From assembly GCA_963920635.1 (NCBI GenBank), contig OY987299.1:18837401-18901400 (forward strand): a stretch of DNA of 64,000 bases. Direction: 5' to 3'. A program made the translations under genes and the position numbers. This DNA comes from Pseudeuparius sepicola (Eukaryota; Arthropoda; Insecta; Coleoptera; Anthribidae). The notes beneath the pieces were generated by a model. It saw nothing but the letters and a program-made list of their open reading frames with translations. It was not told the DNA's origin and searched no databases. Position 1 is the stretch's first letter. Each line of letters opens with the position of its first letter. Below, in pieces: positions 36,350-46,504 of this stretch.

Positions 36350-37730
36350 ATTTACTTGCATTTGTAGTCAACAATTTATTGAGAGCAATTTCATACAGAA
36401 TTTTGGGCAGCGCAAACTTAAAAAGTACCTATGTAATTACAGTTTTTTATTTTCCAAGTCATGATGGAAACTCTATCAAGGGAAAAACTGGCAAAATATT
36501 GTGCTAATGAACCTAGCTCTTCGTAGTCAAAGATGGAATTAATCTTGAGGTTCTGGTTCCTTTAATAAGGTAACTATTTGTAATTCTTTTTGTTAGATGC
36601 CTAAACATTAAAAATTATATAAAAATATATAAAAGCTACATGCTTTTCCTATTAAATTGAATTTTAAAATTAATAAATCAGTTAAGATAAGTAATTAAAG
36701 TTGAAAATGTAAGTATACCTACCTTATCCTAGATATTTTGTTGCCTTTATTTTAAAATAAACTTTTATTTTGGAGTTTGTATTTTATTTGTCTCAATTTA
36801 CATCCAGGTACATAAAATTGCCATGTAATTTTTTTAATCAATTCACTACTTTTTTTGTGCAATATTTACATAATTGTGGTTATATAGAAAAATTCTCATT
36901 CCTACAAACAAGCCCCGAATTTCGGAATACAGATCATACAATAAAGATAATTACTACATTAATATGCAACATCCCTATACCTCCTTTGCCTGAATCAGCT
37001 GACACGTTCATTACGCGTCCTTGTCTTACTTATTGCCATTTGAAACCTATCTCTCTCTAGAGTGGGCTGCCCCAAACAACAATGAAAGTGGTACCTGTGC
37101 GACTTCCATTGTACTTATCAATTCGATGATAGAGCTGTTTCAATAGTACCTGCAAGGACCAGCTGGCCAAATTTAAGGAAATGGTATAATTTGAAAGAAT
37201 TCAGATAAATTGATAGGGAGTTAAAAAATGAGAATAATCAAAAATATTTTTTAAATGTGCCTCATGTCGCCCACCGCCATGGTGTCAAAAACCCCTACAG
37301 AAGCTAGGATCCGTCCACGCACTAATGGAATACCTGAAAAAATTTGAGTTTAAACTCGAAAGTTCAAGTTTGAACTCGACATTTCAAGTGGAAACTTGAA
37401 ATTGGAAGTTTGAACTCGAAATTTCTAGTTTAAACTCGAAATTTTGCACAAATAAAAAATAAAAAATCATGACCTTTCTACGCCTTCGTAGCATTCTGCA
37501 ACTAGGATGTTTTTAGAATTAAACCGTCGATTTTTATCGCTATGTGGCGCCAGTGGCGATCCCTTGTAGTACATGGGCCAGCCAACATGTCGTTATAATT
37601 TTCACCGCAGAAGGAATTATTGAAATTTTCATGATTTCCTTGTGATTTTTTTTATCAGAGTTTACGAAATAAACCTATGTACCTAAGTATGTACAGAAAA
37701 ATATGCAGTCTAAATGGTTAGCAATGATCC
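36350..37730. other. Intronic sequence with repeats, no gene
   Basis: The segment 37125-37205 (GAGCTGTTTCAATAGTACCT ... ATTTAAGGAAATGGTATAAT) returns as its reverse complement at about 50000-50066, beyond the nested retroelements. About 37345-37450 holds degenerate tandem copies of a 20-bp word close to AAGTTTGAACTCGAAATTTC. A related stretch lies at 51366-51456. Confidence 0.5.
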
Positions 37731-37732
37731 GA

Positions 37733-37868
37733 ACATCACCACCGTGGCTCATGGGTGGCACCAACAAAATTAGACGCTTCAGGCAAACAAAAATGGAGAA
37801 TTGTAATTGATTATCGAAAATTAAACAAGTTAAATATCAATGATATCCACTTCCCAACAATTCTGATA
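37733..37868 (+). pseudogene. Decayed gypsy-like pol relic, left part (reverse transcriptase)
   Basis: The frame with [20 protein letters not shown] matches the conserved reverse transcriptase region that precedes the catalytic palm motifs in Ty3/gypsy elements. Just before it, the frame is broken at AGGATGGC-like text. The relic is cut at 37868 by the foldback element and resumes at 47166 in the same frame after removal of one TA duplication. It is older than everything inserted in it. Confidence 0.85.
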
Positions 37869-38151
37869 TACAGGATCAGTCACATCTAAAGGCAGAGCCA
37901 AAAACACAAGGTAGAACTCGCTAAAGTAAGCACATATGCTTAATAAACATTAGCTCAAAAACGCTTGGATTTCCATATACAGCGTGTTGAAATTTTTCCA
38001 AAAATAACACATTTTTTTAATTTCTTTCGAGCACATTAAGGAATTCCAACCAAATTTGGTGCACATTATGCATTGGAGGGTTGCCATTTTGTGCAATAAT
38101 TTGACCCCGTTCAGATGACCAGCGGCGTAGATACAAAAAGTTACTGTAAAT

Positions 38152-38376
38152 AGTTAAATTAACGATTTCGAAAAATACGTTTTTAAAACAATTTATTTTG
38201 ACAGTTACAGCAGGGCAGCGATTCACGCTACAAGACAAGACAAGACTAGATATACATGGAGCAGAGCTCATATTTATAAGTATATAAAAAGCAAGCTTAG
38301 CCTACACGTGCCCGCGCACTCAGCACTTTGTCCGCACTTTTACACAAACGGGACCATTGTTCATACGGCCATAACT
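38152..38376 (-). repeat. 3' LTR of the endogenous retrovirus
   Basis: Identical to the 5' LTR; TATAAATA at 38271-38278 and AATAAA at 38192-38197. The env reading frame runs about 16 bases into it before its stop. Confidence 0.95.
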
Positions 38377-40109
38377 CCTCCACCCTTAGAGGAAAATATC
38401 AACCTGGAGGGTTGTTTTTCCGTTTCTTCTTTCTTCTCCATTATTTCGAATTTAACTTGTCTTTTCTTCTTCATACATCTTCTCTGGTATATCTTCCATA
38501 TTATATATGTAGTAATTAATAATAAAATAATGATAATACTAGTGGCAAATCCATAGCTTAAGGTGTGAATTTTCTGAATGTCGGGAACTTGCAGAAGTGT
38601 AGACTTTTCTTGTAATTTATGAATATCTTCCAAATTAATTGTTTGTAGTTGAAGAGGTTTCGCTCGTAGATAATTAAAGTTGACTTCGTTGACTTGGATT
38701 TCGGGTAAATTAAATGGTTTTCCTTTAATTTCCTCTTTTTTATTAATAAATTGGAAATCTTTGACTTTGATTTCACAATTTTCTGGTAGATGGATCAAAT
38801 TTGGTTCGTTAATAATTTTGAATTCTTCTTTGTTCTGACATTTTGTTGAAATTTTTAATGTTTCCTCGGCGGGAATGGCGATGACATATTCGCTGTTGAC
38901 GGCTTGTATTATTGGGTTAATTAAGTTGATTGATAAACCATGACAAAATTTTCCTTCGGCTTCTTTTATCATGGAGATGATACATTCATTTGAGTGAGGT
39001 GTGAGTAAATTTTGACAAATGTAGAAATGTTCTATCTTGGGGCATTCTTCATTCTCGAATTGTTGTTGGTTTGAGCCAAGTACAAGGTAGGGATGACTCG
39101 GGATAATAATTGAATTTTTTATAGGAATTGGGAATAATCGATAAGTTTGGAAATTTTCGTGTAAGAAAATTGGAAAGTGGATTGCAAATATAATTTTGTC
39201 ATTTTTAAAATTTACTTGAATTCCAGCAATTTGGTAGTAAGAGATAACATTTTTTAATTTTAAAATAGAGTCAGTAGGATATAAATTTTCCAATGATTTA
39301 ATCATAGAACGTAATTGTGAAGAGGGGATAATAGAACTATGTAAGGTATTTAGTTTTGCGAACATTATCGCGTTTTCCAAGTTATCTAGAAAAGTCACCA
39401 AATTTTGACAATTAAGGATAGTTTGATCTAAAATATTTTGTGCTTGCAAGTATGCTGAAATGTCGTTAATCGTTTTATTTATATTCAACTCAAAATTTTC
39501 TAATCTTTCTTTTATTAAATTTTGGTTTGATTGTAATATAGTTATAGTAGAATTATAGTTATTAATAAGCTGTTTGGTCAACGAAATTTGTAAAGAAACT
39601 TCCTTTGTAAAGGATTGTTGATTGTTTTGAAGGTCGTAAATTGCTTTTTCATATTTTTCACCGTCGTCGGAATCTAGCGTTCCAAAAAGCCATTTGGAAG
39701 CTTTGCCTATTATGTTTACTAAGCCTCTTTTATTCCTATTATGTGGAGTTATGTTATCTAACTTCCTTTCTACTTGCATTATTAAGTATTCTACATGCTG
39801 TAGTAAATTATATAGAACATTAGAGTATGAGTTAGTAGTAATTTCTGATATATTACTCTTATTTAAGGATAACTTTATAATAGTGTAAAATTTTCGAATA
39901 TTATTAAGCTGTTTAATTATAGGGTTAAATCTAATATAATGAATAAAAGTGTGTTTAGTTTTTACAATCTTCGTATCTCCTAGCTGAAAGGGTAGCAAAG
40001 GAGTTTTTATCGGAGTAAATGTCATTTCACTCGTCGTCAGTACTGGAGTCAATGTTAATAATATTGTCGTTGCCAGGAATAACATGACTGCACGAAGGTT
40101 CATTTTCAT
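38361..40109 (-). CDS. env: Env glycoprotein of the endogenous retrovirus
   Basis: A 582-residue open frame of the errantivirus Env family, related to baculovirus F fusion proteins. A signal peptide covers about residues 1-27. A furin-type site RNKR lies at 125-128, directly followed by the fusion-peptide-like GLVNIIGKASKWLFGTLD, the most conserved block of the family. Long helical, Asn/Gln-rich stretches follow. A transmembrane helix lies at about 517-540, then a basic tail of about 40 residues. Several N-x-S/T sites are present. The start codon lies five bases after a good splice acceptor (TTGTTTGCAG). The frame overlaps pol by 83 bases and ends in the 3' LTR. No break is visible. Confidence 0.93.
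   Translation of the reverse strand: MKMNLRAVMLFLATTILLTLTPVLTTSEMTFTPIKTPLLPFQLGDTKIVKTKHTFIHYIRFNPIIKQLNNIRKFYTIIKLSLNKSNISEITTNSYSNVLYNLLQHVEYLIMQVERKLDNITPHNRNKRGLVNIIGKASKWLFGTLDSDDGEKYEKAIYDLQNNQQSFTKEVSLQISLTKQLINNYNSTITILQSNQNLIKERLENFELNINKTINDISAYLQAQNILDQTILNCQNLVTFLDNLENAIMFAKLNTLHSSIIPSSQLRSMIKSLENLYPTDSILKLKNVISYYQIAGIQVNFKNDKIIFAIHFPIFLHENFQTYRLFPIPIKNSIIIPSHPYLVLGSNQQQFENEECPKIEHFYICQNLLTPHSNECIISMIKEAEGKFCHGLSINLINPIIQAVNSEYVIAIPAEETLKISTKCQNKEEFKIINEPNLIHLPENCEIKVKDFQFINKKEEIKGKPFNLPEIQVNEVNFNYLRAKPLQLQTINLEDIHKLQEKSTLLQVPDIQKIHTLSYGFATSIIIILLLITTYIIWKIYQRRCMKKKRQVKFEIMEKKEETEKQPSRLIFSSKGGGVMAV
38377..38387 (-). promoter_or_regulatory. Polypurine tract
   Basis: AAGGGTGGAGG on the minus strand, directly before the 3' LTR, where plus-strand DNA synthesis would be primed. 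It lies inside the last codons of env. Confidence 0.9.
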
Positions 40110-43100
40110 TTTCCTGCAAACAAGGAATCAAATTAGGTTTCGGCCTTTTTAGTTGCGATTTATGAATTATTTTATTGTCATAAGTTTTAACTTTTGTTCC
40201 TAAATCTTCTTCAATTTGAATTTTCAAATGTTTTGGTTTAGTTTTATCTCTTAGTGATGCCTTATTTTTCTGAAATTGAGTGGTATAAGGTTCGTAATTT
40301 TGTGGTTCTTCTCTATCTTTATTGTGTCTTGTATTTTGTTTATATTTTTCACTTAATGATACCTCATGAATTTTGTCAAAAATTATTTTTAATTTATTCT
40401 TACGTTCGTCTATGTACTGATTTAATATTATTTCATCCGTAATATCAAAGGGGTCGAGTGCATTTGTATGACCTGTAACGATATCAAAAGGTTTTTGTTT
40501 TGTTACGCTATGAGTGGAATTATTGTATCCTAGTATAGCATACTGCATTAATTGTTTTATATTTGAGTTCGGATGAGTAAGTTTAAGTACGCGTATACTA
40601 TCAAGTAATGTGTTATGCAATCTTTCTACGGGGCTGTTACTTGTCGAGTTACCGGGTGTAGTGAAATGTAATTTAACGTTATGAAGTTTACAAAAATCAG
40701 ATAAAAGAGTTGTTTTAAATTCAGTACCATTGTCACATGTTATTGACTTGGGTATGCCAAAGTGAGAAACAAAAGTGAAGATTCCTTCAATCACATCAGT
40801 AGAATTACAAGATTCTAAGTAATAAGCTTGTGCATATTTTGAAAAAACATCAATTATGGTTAGAAATTTATTTCCTAAGACTTGAAAAGTATCCATATGA
40901 ACAGATTCAAAAGGTTGCGAAGGAGTAGGGGTAAATGCAAATTTGATTTTAGGTGGATTCCTGTCATATTTAGCGTCACAATATTCGCATTTATTAATAT
41001 ATTCAGTTATATCGATTTTCATGTTTGGCCAATAATATAATCTTTTCAAAGCTAATAAGGTTTCATTTATGCCTCTATGACATGTCTTTGTTTCATGATG
41101 GTATTGTAATAATTCTTGTTGTCTATCTCTTTCAGTAATGTCAGTTAAGAAAATATTAGAGAAATTAAGTTTATATGCATGATTTTTGAAAGTTTTTGCT
41201 AGTAAATTGCAGATTCTCGGTTTCAAATCAATTTCACTTTTTTGAATATAAATACTGTAAACTGATTTTGGATTTATATACTCTTTGAAAAATTTAATTA
41301 ATTCATAAGCGTAGTTTTTTAATGTTAGATTGACAGTTAGCCTCATTTTATTGGGAAAAGGGTGTGTTTTGATAACGTGGTATCTTCCTGAATCTTTTAG
41401 AATAAATATAATTTGATTTGTGTAAGTATTTAAGCAATTTTCGGTTATTGGAATAGTTAAAATTGGGTCTTCAATAGCAGAGTGAACTGTAGAGACTGGG
41501 GTATTGTGATAAACTGTTTCAATTTCACCTGTGGGTTTTATACGTATATCCGAAATAATATTTATTTTTGGCCTAACTCTGTCATTATTTTGATATTCAT
41601 TATTGTCATTTATATCCGGGTTTTCTTCGGGGAGTTCAGATTCTAAATACTCTCTTATTTCATCATTGGTTATAGGGTTATTCAAAAATCTATGAATTTC
41701 TTCATCAATATCACCGGGATTTCCTAAAATTGACTGATTCTCAATAGCGTTAAGGTCATTATTATTTCGACTTTTCCTAATTTTTTCTTTTTGTTGTCTC
41801 AAAAATTCATTCAGCTTTAACTCAAATTCTAAATCTGCATTACTCGCTTGAACATTATTTTCGGGAATATATTTTACTGTTATTTCATTTTCGTTAACTG
41901 TACGTTCTCTATAGAATTTTATCGGTTCCTCAAAATTAACTGTGCGTTGATTTTCATCTATAGAAACTTTTACGTTTTTTGGTAAACCGTATATAGGTTC
42001 AGGTGGGTCTTTGTTTGTAGAGAATATTGGGTAAGTTTCTAAAATATCATTGTTTATAGAACAAATAATTATTTCTACTGGTATAAATTCAAAAATAAAA
42101 TTAATCATTGTTTTAATTATGTTCCAGTCTAGCTGGTCAAGTCCGCATCCGATTTTTGGCATTGCTAAGTATCTGATATTATTTTTAATTATATGATCTC
42201 TTAAATTTCTAAGACATTTGAACACATTATAGTATGTAGGTTTCTCGTAAAAATACTTTTTGGTTATTAAATAATAAACAAATCGTTTTTTGTCATTTAA
42301 AATTGCTATTTGACCTATCTTCATATTTTGGTTTCTTAAATATTCAATATTATTATACCTCTCTCTAAACTGTAGGGCTATCCCAGCGCCTAACTTAAAA
42401 TCTTCTGATACACAGTGAGCTAAAGAATATGTTTCAGGCATTTCAAATAAATCCTTCCTAACTTCTATAATTTTATCGTTATTATTATCGGTATTTTTCC
42501 TAAATTCTTGATATTCTGAGTCGATATCATGAAATAGAAAATTATTAATGTTATTATCACTCTTTAATTGAATTCTAGATAGTGAATCAGCGTTAGTGTT
42601 TGTTTTTCCTGTTTTGTACTTAATTTCGTAATCGTATTCTTCGAGCTTCAGCCTCCAGCGAACTAAACGTGAGTTTGGTTCTCTGAGGTTGAATAACCAT
42701 TGTAATGGTTTGTGATCAGTAATAATAGTGAACTTTCTTCCAAATAAATAAGGTCTAAAATAATTAGTAAAATAAACGATAGCTAATAACTCTTTTTCTA
42801 TAGTACTATAATTTTGTTCTGCGGGATTTAACGTTCTAGAGCCGTAAGCGATCGGTAAGTCGCTACCAATTTTTCCTTGGCTTAATACGGCGCCAATAGC
42901 AATATTTGAAGCATCTGTAGTTAAATTAAATGGTTTTGTAAAATCAGGATACTGTAATATTGGATCGTTACAAAGTAAATTTTTACAAGTTTCAAAAGTT
43001 TTCACAAATTCTTCCGTGTGCTCTACTTTTTCGCCTTTCTTTAAACATTGTGTAAATGGTTTTGTTAATTTCGCGAAGTTTTTAATGAATCTTCTATAAT

Positions 43101-43212
43101 AACCTAAGAGGCCTAAAAATGACTTAATTTCTTTTTGTGTTTTTGGAATCGGAAATCTCTTAATAGCTTCAATCTTTTTCGGGTTTGGTCTTACTCCATC
43201 AGGAGTCACCAC
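40027..43212 (-). CDS. pol: Pol, second part: end of RT, RNase H, macrodomain, integrase
   Basis: 1061 codons from the first Met; the frame is open further upstream to the A run at 43319. Residues 1-85 are the C-terminal part of the reverse transcriptase. RNase H spans about 90-215, with Asp in LTTDASN, Glu in KELLAI and Asp in ITDHKPLQWL. A macrodomain follows at about 247-386. Residues 390-590 are an acidic, Asn-rich linker of unknown function. Integrase has an HHCC zinc finger (H706, H712, C742, C745) and a D774, D827, E863 triad with 35 residues between the last two. The C-terminal tail contains KIIHKSQLKRP, like the GPY/F module. The last 83 bases overlap env. The usual element of this type has no macrodomain. 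Confidence 0.93.
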   Translation of the reverse strand: MVTPDGVRPNPKKIEAIKRFPIPKTQKEIKSFLGLLGYYRRFIKNFAKLTKPFTQCLKKGEKVEHTEEFVKTFETCKNLLCNDPILQYPDFTKPFNLTTDASNIAIGAVLSQGKIGSDLPIAYGSRTLNPAEQNYSTIEKELLAIVYFTNYFRPYLFGRKFTIITDHKPLQWLFNLREPNSRLVRWRLKLEEYDYEIKYKTGKTNTNADSLSRIQLKSDNNINNFLFHDIDSEYQEFRKNTDNNNDKIIEVRKDLFEMPETYSLAHCVSEDFKLGAGIALQFRERYNNIEYLRNQNMKIGQIAILNDKKRFVYYLITKKYFYEKPTYYNVFKCLRNLRDHIIKNNIRYLAMPKIGCGLDQLDWNIIKTMINFIFEFIPVEIIICSINNDILETYPIFSTNKDPPEPIYGLPKNVKVSIDENQRTVNFEEPIKFYRERTVNENEITVKYIPENNVQASNADLEFELKLNEFLRQQKEKIRKSRNNNDLNAIENQSILGNPGDIDEEIHRFLNNPITNDEIREYLESELPEENPDINDNNEYQNNDRVRPKINIISDIRIKPTGEIETVYHNTPVSTVHSAIEDPILTIPITENCLNTYTNQIIFILKDSGRYHVIKTHPFPNKMRLTVNLTLKNYAYELIKFFKEYINPKSVYSIYIQKSEIDLKPRICNLLAKTFKNHAYKLNFSNIFLTDITERDRQQELLQYHHETKTCHRGINETLLALKRLYYWPNMKIDITEYINKCEYCDAKYDRNPPKIKFAFTPTPSQPFESVHMDTFQVLGNKFLTIIDVFSKYAQAYYLESCNSTDVIEGIFTFVSHFGIPKSITCDNGTEFKTTLLSDFCKLHNVKLHFTTPGNSTSNSPVERLHNTLLDSIRVLKLTHPNSNIKQLMQYAILGYNNSTHSVTKQKPFDIVTGHTNALDPFDITDEIILNQYIDERKNKLKIIFDKIHEVSLSEKYKQNTRHNKDREEPQNYEPYTTQFQKNKASLRDKTKPKHLKIQIEEDLGTKVKTYDNKIIHKSQLKRPKPNLIPCLQENENEPSCSHVIPGNDNIINIDSSTDDE
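40114..40126 (-). promoter_or_regulatory. Candidate splice acceptor for env
   Basis: CCTTGTTTGCAG on the minus strand ends at 40114, with the env ATG starting at 40109. Together with the GTAAGT donor in the leader it would remove gag and pol. Confidence 0.6.
42055..42474 (-). other. TARG1/OARD1-like macrodomain inside Pol
   Basis: Residues about 247-386 of the second Pol frame. Matching landmarks in family order are VRKDLF, SLAHCVSEDFKLGAGIALQF, then YYLITKKYFYEKPTY and MPKIGCGLDQLDW, followed by a final hydrophobic strand EIIICSI. In human TARG1 (OARD1) the catalytic residues are Lys84 in the LITKK motif and Asp125 in the GCGLD motif; both equivalents are present here. The family removes ADP-ribose from acidic residues and hydrolyses O-acetyl-ADP-ribose. 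Activity here is inference from conservation. It most likely entered by capture of a host gene, with its introns absent. Confidence 0.9.
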
Positions 43213-43313
43213 GTGACCTAAAAATTCAACTTCTTTACATAAAAATTCGGATTTATCGAGTTGTATTTTAAGTTTAGCTTTTCTCAGTGTATAAAATAAT
43301 AACTTTAAATTAG

Positions 43314-44783
43314 CTATATTTTTTCTTCTTCTTCAAGATTTGACGAGAATACTATAATATCATCCATGTAAAGTAAACAAATTTTGCCTTGCAACTCCCG
43401 AAGTACATTATCCATAACTCTCTGGAAAGTTGAAGGTGCGTTTTTGAGACCAAATGGCATTCTGACATATTCATAATGTCCATTTTCTACAGTAAAAGCA
43501 GTTTTTTCTATCGAATTTTCATGCATTTCAATTTGGTGAAAACCTGACGCAAGGTCAATGGTTGTGAAATATTGACAACGGCCTAATTTATCTAAAATGT
43601 CATTTATATTTGGCAAAGGGTACCTATCATCAATAGTTTTTTCGTTAACTTTCCGATAATCTACTACAATTCGCCATTTTTGAACTCCGCTAGCGTCTAA
43701 CTTTTTTGGTACTATCCAAATTGGGCTACTCCATGGGCTTTGACTATGACGAATAATACCATCGTCTAACATTTTTGAAATTTGTTTCTGGACTTCTTGA
43801 TTATGAATAAAAGGGTACCTATAAGATTTAGTATGAATTGGAATTTCGTCCGTAGTTTTGATTTCGTGTTTCATTTGATTTGTAAACGTTAATTTCGTAC
43901 CATCTTGGTGGAAAATATCAGAAAATTCGCGGCAAAGTTTAATCAAAGCGTTTTTCTCTTCTTCATTTAAATGATTCATACGTATTGCGTAAGTAGCGTC
44001 GAAGTTATTTTTATTTTCGTGAACGTGGTCATTATCATTATTATTATCAATAAAATTCTCAATATTAAATAAGTAAAAATTTTCCTTATGCGAATCTGGA
44101 AAGGCTTGCACGTGTAGCGGTGCATCGAAAGTATACTGTATAGCATTGTCCGTATTATTTTGAATTTCTGTATAAGCAAAACCTTGTTTAGCGGTTGTGA
44201 GCGTCTCTGGAATATAAAGGTTTCCTATGTTGCACTCTAAAATAATAATATCATTGTTATATTGAGAGACTGGTATTTTTACCGACACAGCCTCGTGTGC
44301 GTTTACCGAGATGGTGTGACAATTTTCCTTTGTGTCACGATAAAAGAATGGGATATTTGTTACATTATTTGTTAAAAATTGTCTGTCGAGGTCAATAATA
44401 AATTTTAACTTCCTCATTTCACGTAGTCCTAAAATTCCATCGAAAAATTCATGAAAATCAAAAAGTGTACATATAAACATTTGATCTGTTTTAAAAATAT
44501 CAGGAGCTGGTATATTCGCTCTAAATTGAACTTCGGTTTGGCCTAAACTAGTTCGAATTCTTGTTGGACAGGTATAAATGAAATTTGGGTAATATTTTTC
44601 AACAATAGAAGGTCGTAAAAGGGATTGAAAACAACCAGTGTCAACTAGTAATTTTAAAGGGGGATTTTCTACAATAATATAGGGTAAACTATTGCAGATT
44701 TCAGTGTGGATTTCAATAATTTCGGGTTCTATTTCTTCCGTTTCGGGGACAACCTGACTTGCTGAAAATTTCCGGGACTTATA
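43314..44783 (-). CDS. pol: Pol, first part: protease and reverse transcriptase
   Basis: The frame is open from 44783; translation is expected by -1 frameshifting from gag, so the first ATG at 44480 is not the natural start. The protease has the active-site triplet in [11 protein letters not shown] at about 44635. The reverse transcriptase follows, with [16 protein letters not shown], the [10 protein letters not shown] motif, [31 protein letters not shown] and the catalytic YMDD (about 43350). It stops at 43314 soon after YMDD, because a run of six A (43319-43324) puts the remaining reverse transcriptase out of frame. The rest continues in the adjacent frame, open through to 40027. The frameshift could be a real inactivating change or an assembly error in a homopolymer. 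Confidence 0.9.
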   Translation of the reverse strand, partial: YKSRKFSASQVVPETEEIEPEIIEIHTEICNSLPYIIVENPPLKLLVDTGCFQSLLRPSIVEKYYPNFIYTCPTRIRTSLGQTEVQFRANIPAPDIFKTDQMFICTLFDFHEFFDGILGLREMRKLKFIIDLDRQFLTNNVTNIPFFYRDTKENCHTISVNAHEAVSVKIPVSQYNNDIIILECNIGNLYIPETLTTAKQGFAYTEIQNNTDNAIQYTFDAPLHVQAFPDSHKENFYLFNIENFIDNNNDNDHVHENKNNFDATYAIRMNHLNEEEKNALIKLCREFSDIFHQDGTKLTFTNQMKHEIKTTDEIPIHTKSYRYPFIHNQEVQKQISKMLDDGIIRHSQSPWSSPIWIVPKKLDASGVQKWRIVVDYRKVNEKTIDDRYPLPNINDILDKLGRCQYFTTIDLASGFHQIEMHENSIEKTAFTVENGHYEYVRMPFGLKNAPSTFQRVMDNVLRELQGKICLLYMDDIIVFSSNLEEEEKI

Positions 44784-46135
44784 TCATTTTTGTTTTGAAT
44801 TTGAACTTCATTCTGAGAGGGGACCAAGTCATACGCATTGCGCATTGACTGGCTTCCATTATTAGCATTTTCGCTATTAATCTGATACAACTCCTCGGTT
44901 ATAGTATTTTGTGGCTGAAAATTATTTCTCGGGAAATTATTTTGTCTAGCAGAGAAACTCCTATGAACATTAGAGGGTACTCTAGAATTTGTAGACATAG
45001 CTTCGTGATTTCTAGGATTAAAAGCATTATTATTTCTACTGGTTTGGGAATTAGTTTGCATAGGCTCGTATTGCCTTTGTATGTTTTGTCCAGTAGGTCT
45101 GAAAACATTACGAGGTGGACCAAAAACTTGTCTGTTGGTAGGGAAACGTCTTTGTTGGTTATTATAATTTGGTTGTACATTAATAGGTTGACTTGGGAAA
45201 ACTGGTCTAGGAGAATAATTTTGGTTGTGGAAATTGTTCCTAGGTTGATGGTTGTATCCTTGATAATTATTCCTTGGGAAGTTATTTTGGAAATTGGGAC
45301 GAGAAAAGTTGTTTTGGTAATTATTTTGGTACGAGTTCTGTCTGTTAGTCCGTGGGTTGTTTTGTGGTGAATTAGAAAAATTACTTTGTGGACTATTCCT
45401 AAAAATATTCTGAGTGTAATTGAAATTTTCTTCCTGTATAATTAAATTCATAGCATCTTCTAGGGATGCGGGTTCCTTCAAACGAATTATCGTCTGTAAG
45501 GGACCTGATAAACCTCTAACAAATGTTCGTAGACATAATTCATCATACTGCCTACCATAAATATCTTTAGCAGCTTGGTTTAAGTAAATATCAGAATTTA
45601 CCTTTTGTCTTAAGTTACTACGCATGACTTGTAAACGTTTTGCAAAATCTAAAGGTGATTCGTTTTTAAAGGGTCTAGCTGTAAATACGTCTTGCTCTAG
45701 GCACTCTAGATTCCTACGATCGCCAAAGCATTGTGTTAACGCGTCTTTTATCTTTTGCCAAGTGTCCAATTCGTTACGACAGCCTATCAATAATTCGGCA
45801 CGTCCAGTCAATTTCATCTGGACTGCTCTAATTAAATAGTTTTGCAGAAATTCGTCATTAATTCCGCTATATGTTTCGAAAAGATAATCGCAAGAAGAAA
45901 TAAATTTGGGCAAAGAAGTCGCATTGCCATCGAATTCAGAGATCGTTTCAACATACATCTTAAGCATTGGCAGGTCAATTTTTTCGTTCGCCATTGCGAT
46001 TATTATTTGATCACTTTTCTTATTAATAACTTGGGTAACCTCGGTTACGTTACTTTGTTCCTCAAAGCTTAAATTATTTGTGAATAAACTTGAAAGACTC
46101 TCTATATCAATAGAAATATCGCTCTCGCTCATCAA
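44729..46135 (-). CDS. gag: Gag of the endogenous retrovirus
   Basis: A 468-residue open frame starting with Met-Met, the first long frame after the leader. Residues about 50-245 resemble the Gag capsid region of 17.6/297-type elements, with [15 protein letters not shown], a [14 protein letters not shown] segment and [17 protein letters not shown]. From about residue 245 the protein is Asn/Gln/Pro/Arg-rich with many repeats of N-N-x-Q, suited to nucleic acid binding in place of zinc knuckles; no CCHC motif is visible. It ends in a basic KRKK. The frame overlaps pol by about 55 bases in a -1 relation and carries a slippery heptamer in the overlap. The protein would form the particle shell in the cytoplasm. 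Confidence 0.92.
   Translation of the reverse strand: MMSESDISIDIESLSSLFTNNLSFEEQSNVTEVTQVINKKSDQIIIAMANEKIDLPMLKMYVETISEFDGNATSLPKFISSCDYLFETYSGINDEFLQNYLIRAVQMKLTGRAELLIGCRNELDTWQKIKDALTQCFGDRRNLECLEQDVFTARPFKNESPLDFAKRLQVMRSNLRQKVNSDIYLNQAAKDIYGRQYDELCLRTFVRGLSGPLQTIIRLKEPASLEDAMNLIIQEENFNYTQNIFRNSPQSNFSNSPQNNPRTNRQNSYQNNYQNNFSRPNFQNNFPRNNYQGYNHQPRNNFHNQNYSPRPVFPSQPINVQPNYNNQQRRFPTNRQVFGPPRNVFRPTGQNIQRQYEPMQTNSQTSRNNNAFNPRNHEAMSTNSRVPSNVHRSFSARQNNFPRNNFQPQNTITEELYQINSENANNGSQSMRNAYDLVPSQNEVQIQNKNDISPGNFQQVRLSPKRKK
44765..44771 (-). promoter_or_regulatory. Candidate -1 ribosomal frameshift site between gag and pol
   Basis: In the gag frame the message reads A-AAU-UUU, a heptamer of the X-XXY-YYZ type. 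It lies inside the overlap in which both gag and pol frames are open (44729-44783). Slipping back one base leads exactly into the protease frame. Any downstream stimulatory structure was not assessed. Confidence 0.65.
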
Positions 46136-46486
46136 AAATATTCAAAACTCAAAAATATGTTATAAAAATCAAAAATATCTCAAAATATCTTAAAAATAAA
46201 GGGAAATAGGGTAAAATCGGAACCAAAGGAGTACTCAACTCTTACCAAATCGATGGTCGCAGGCCAAGGTCCTCTGGTGAGCAATGTCTTGTTGTAGCTG
46301 CTGGTCGTGCTGTCTGCCGGGAGTTGGGTTGATCCAGGGGCTGCCTCTCTGCGATGCCTCGAAGATCAGGGTTGTTGGACGACGTCTTCAAGATAAAAAT
46401 CTTTCAGCTTCTCGCGACGCGGTAGAATGCGGTTCCGATACCGTGGGGATTCCAAACTTACGCACGAACGCGGAAACTGGACGCAC
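46136..46486 (-). promoter_or_regulatory. Retroviral leader with a candidate env splice donor
   Basis: The stretch between the primer site and gag is non-coding. It contains GTAAGT at 46456-46461 (minus strand), a consensus splice donor. It would pair with the acceptor ending at 40114, five bases before the env start codon, to give a spliced env message as in other errantiviruses. The splice is inferred. Confidence 0.6.
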
Positions 46487-46504
46487 ATCCTACCGACTGC
46501 GCCA
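46487..46504 (-). promoter_or_regulatory. Primer binding site, tRNA-Ser type
   Basis: The minus-strand sequence TGGCGCAGTCGGTAGGAT starts at the last base of the 5' LTR. It is the tRNA-Ser primer site known from 17.6/297-type errantiviruses. The first T is shared with the LTR end. Confidence 0.92.

Noticed and set aside
44899..45370. Frames of 93 and 153 codons overlapping gag in other frames
   Set aside because: Shadows of the repetitive, Asn/Gln-rich gag coding region.
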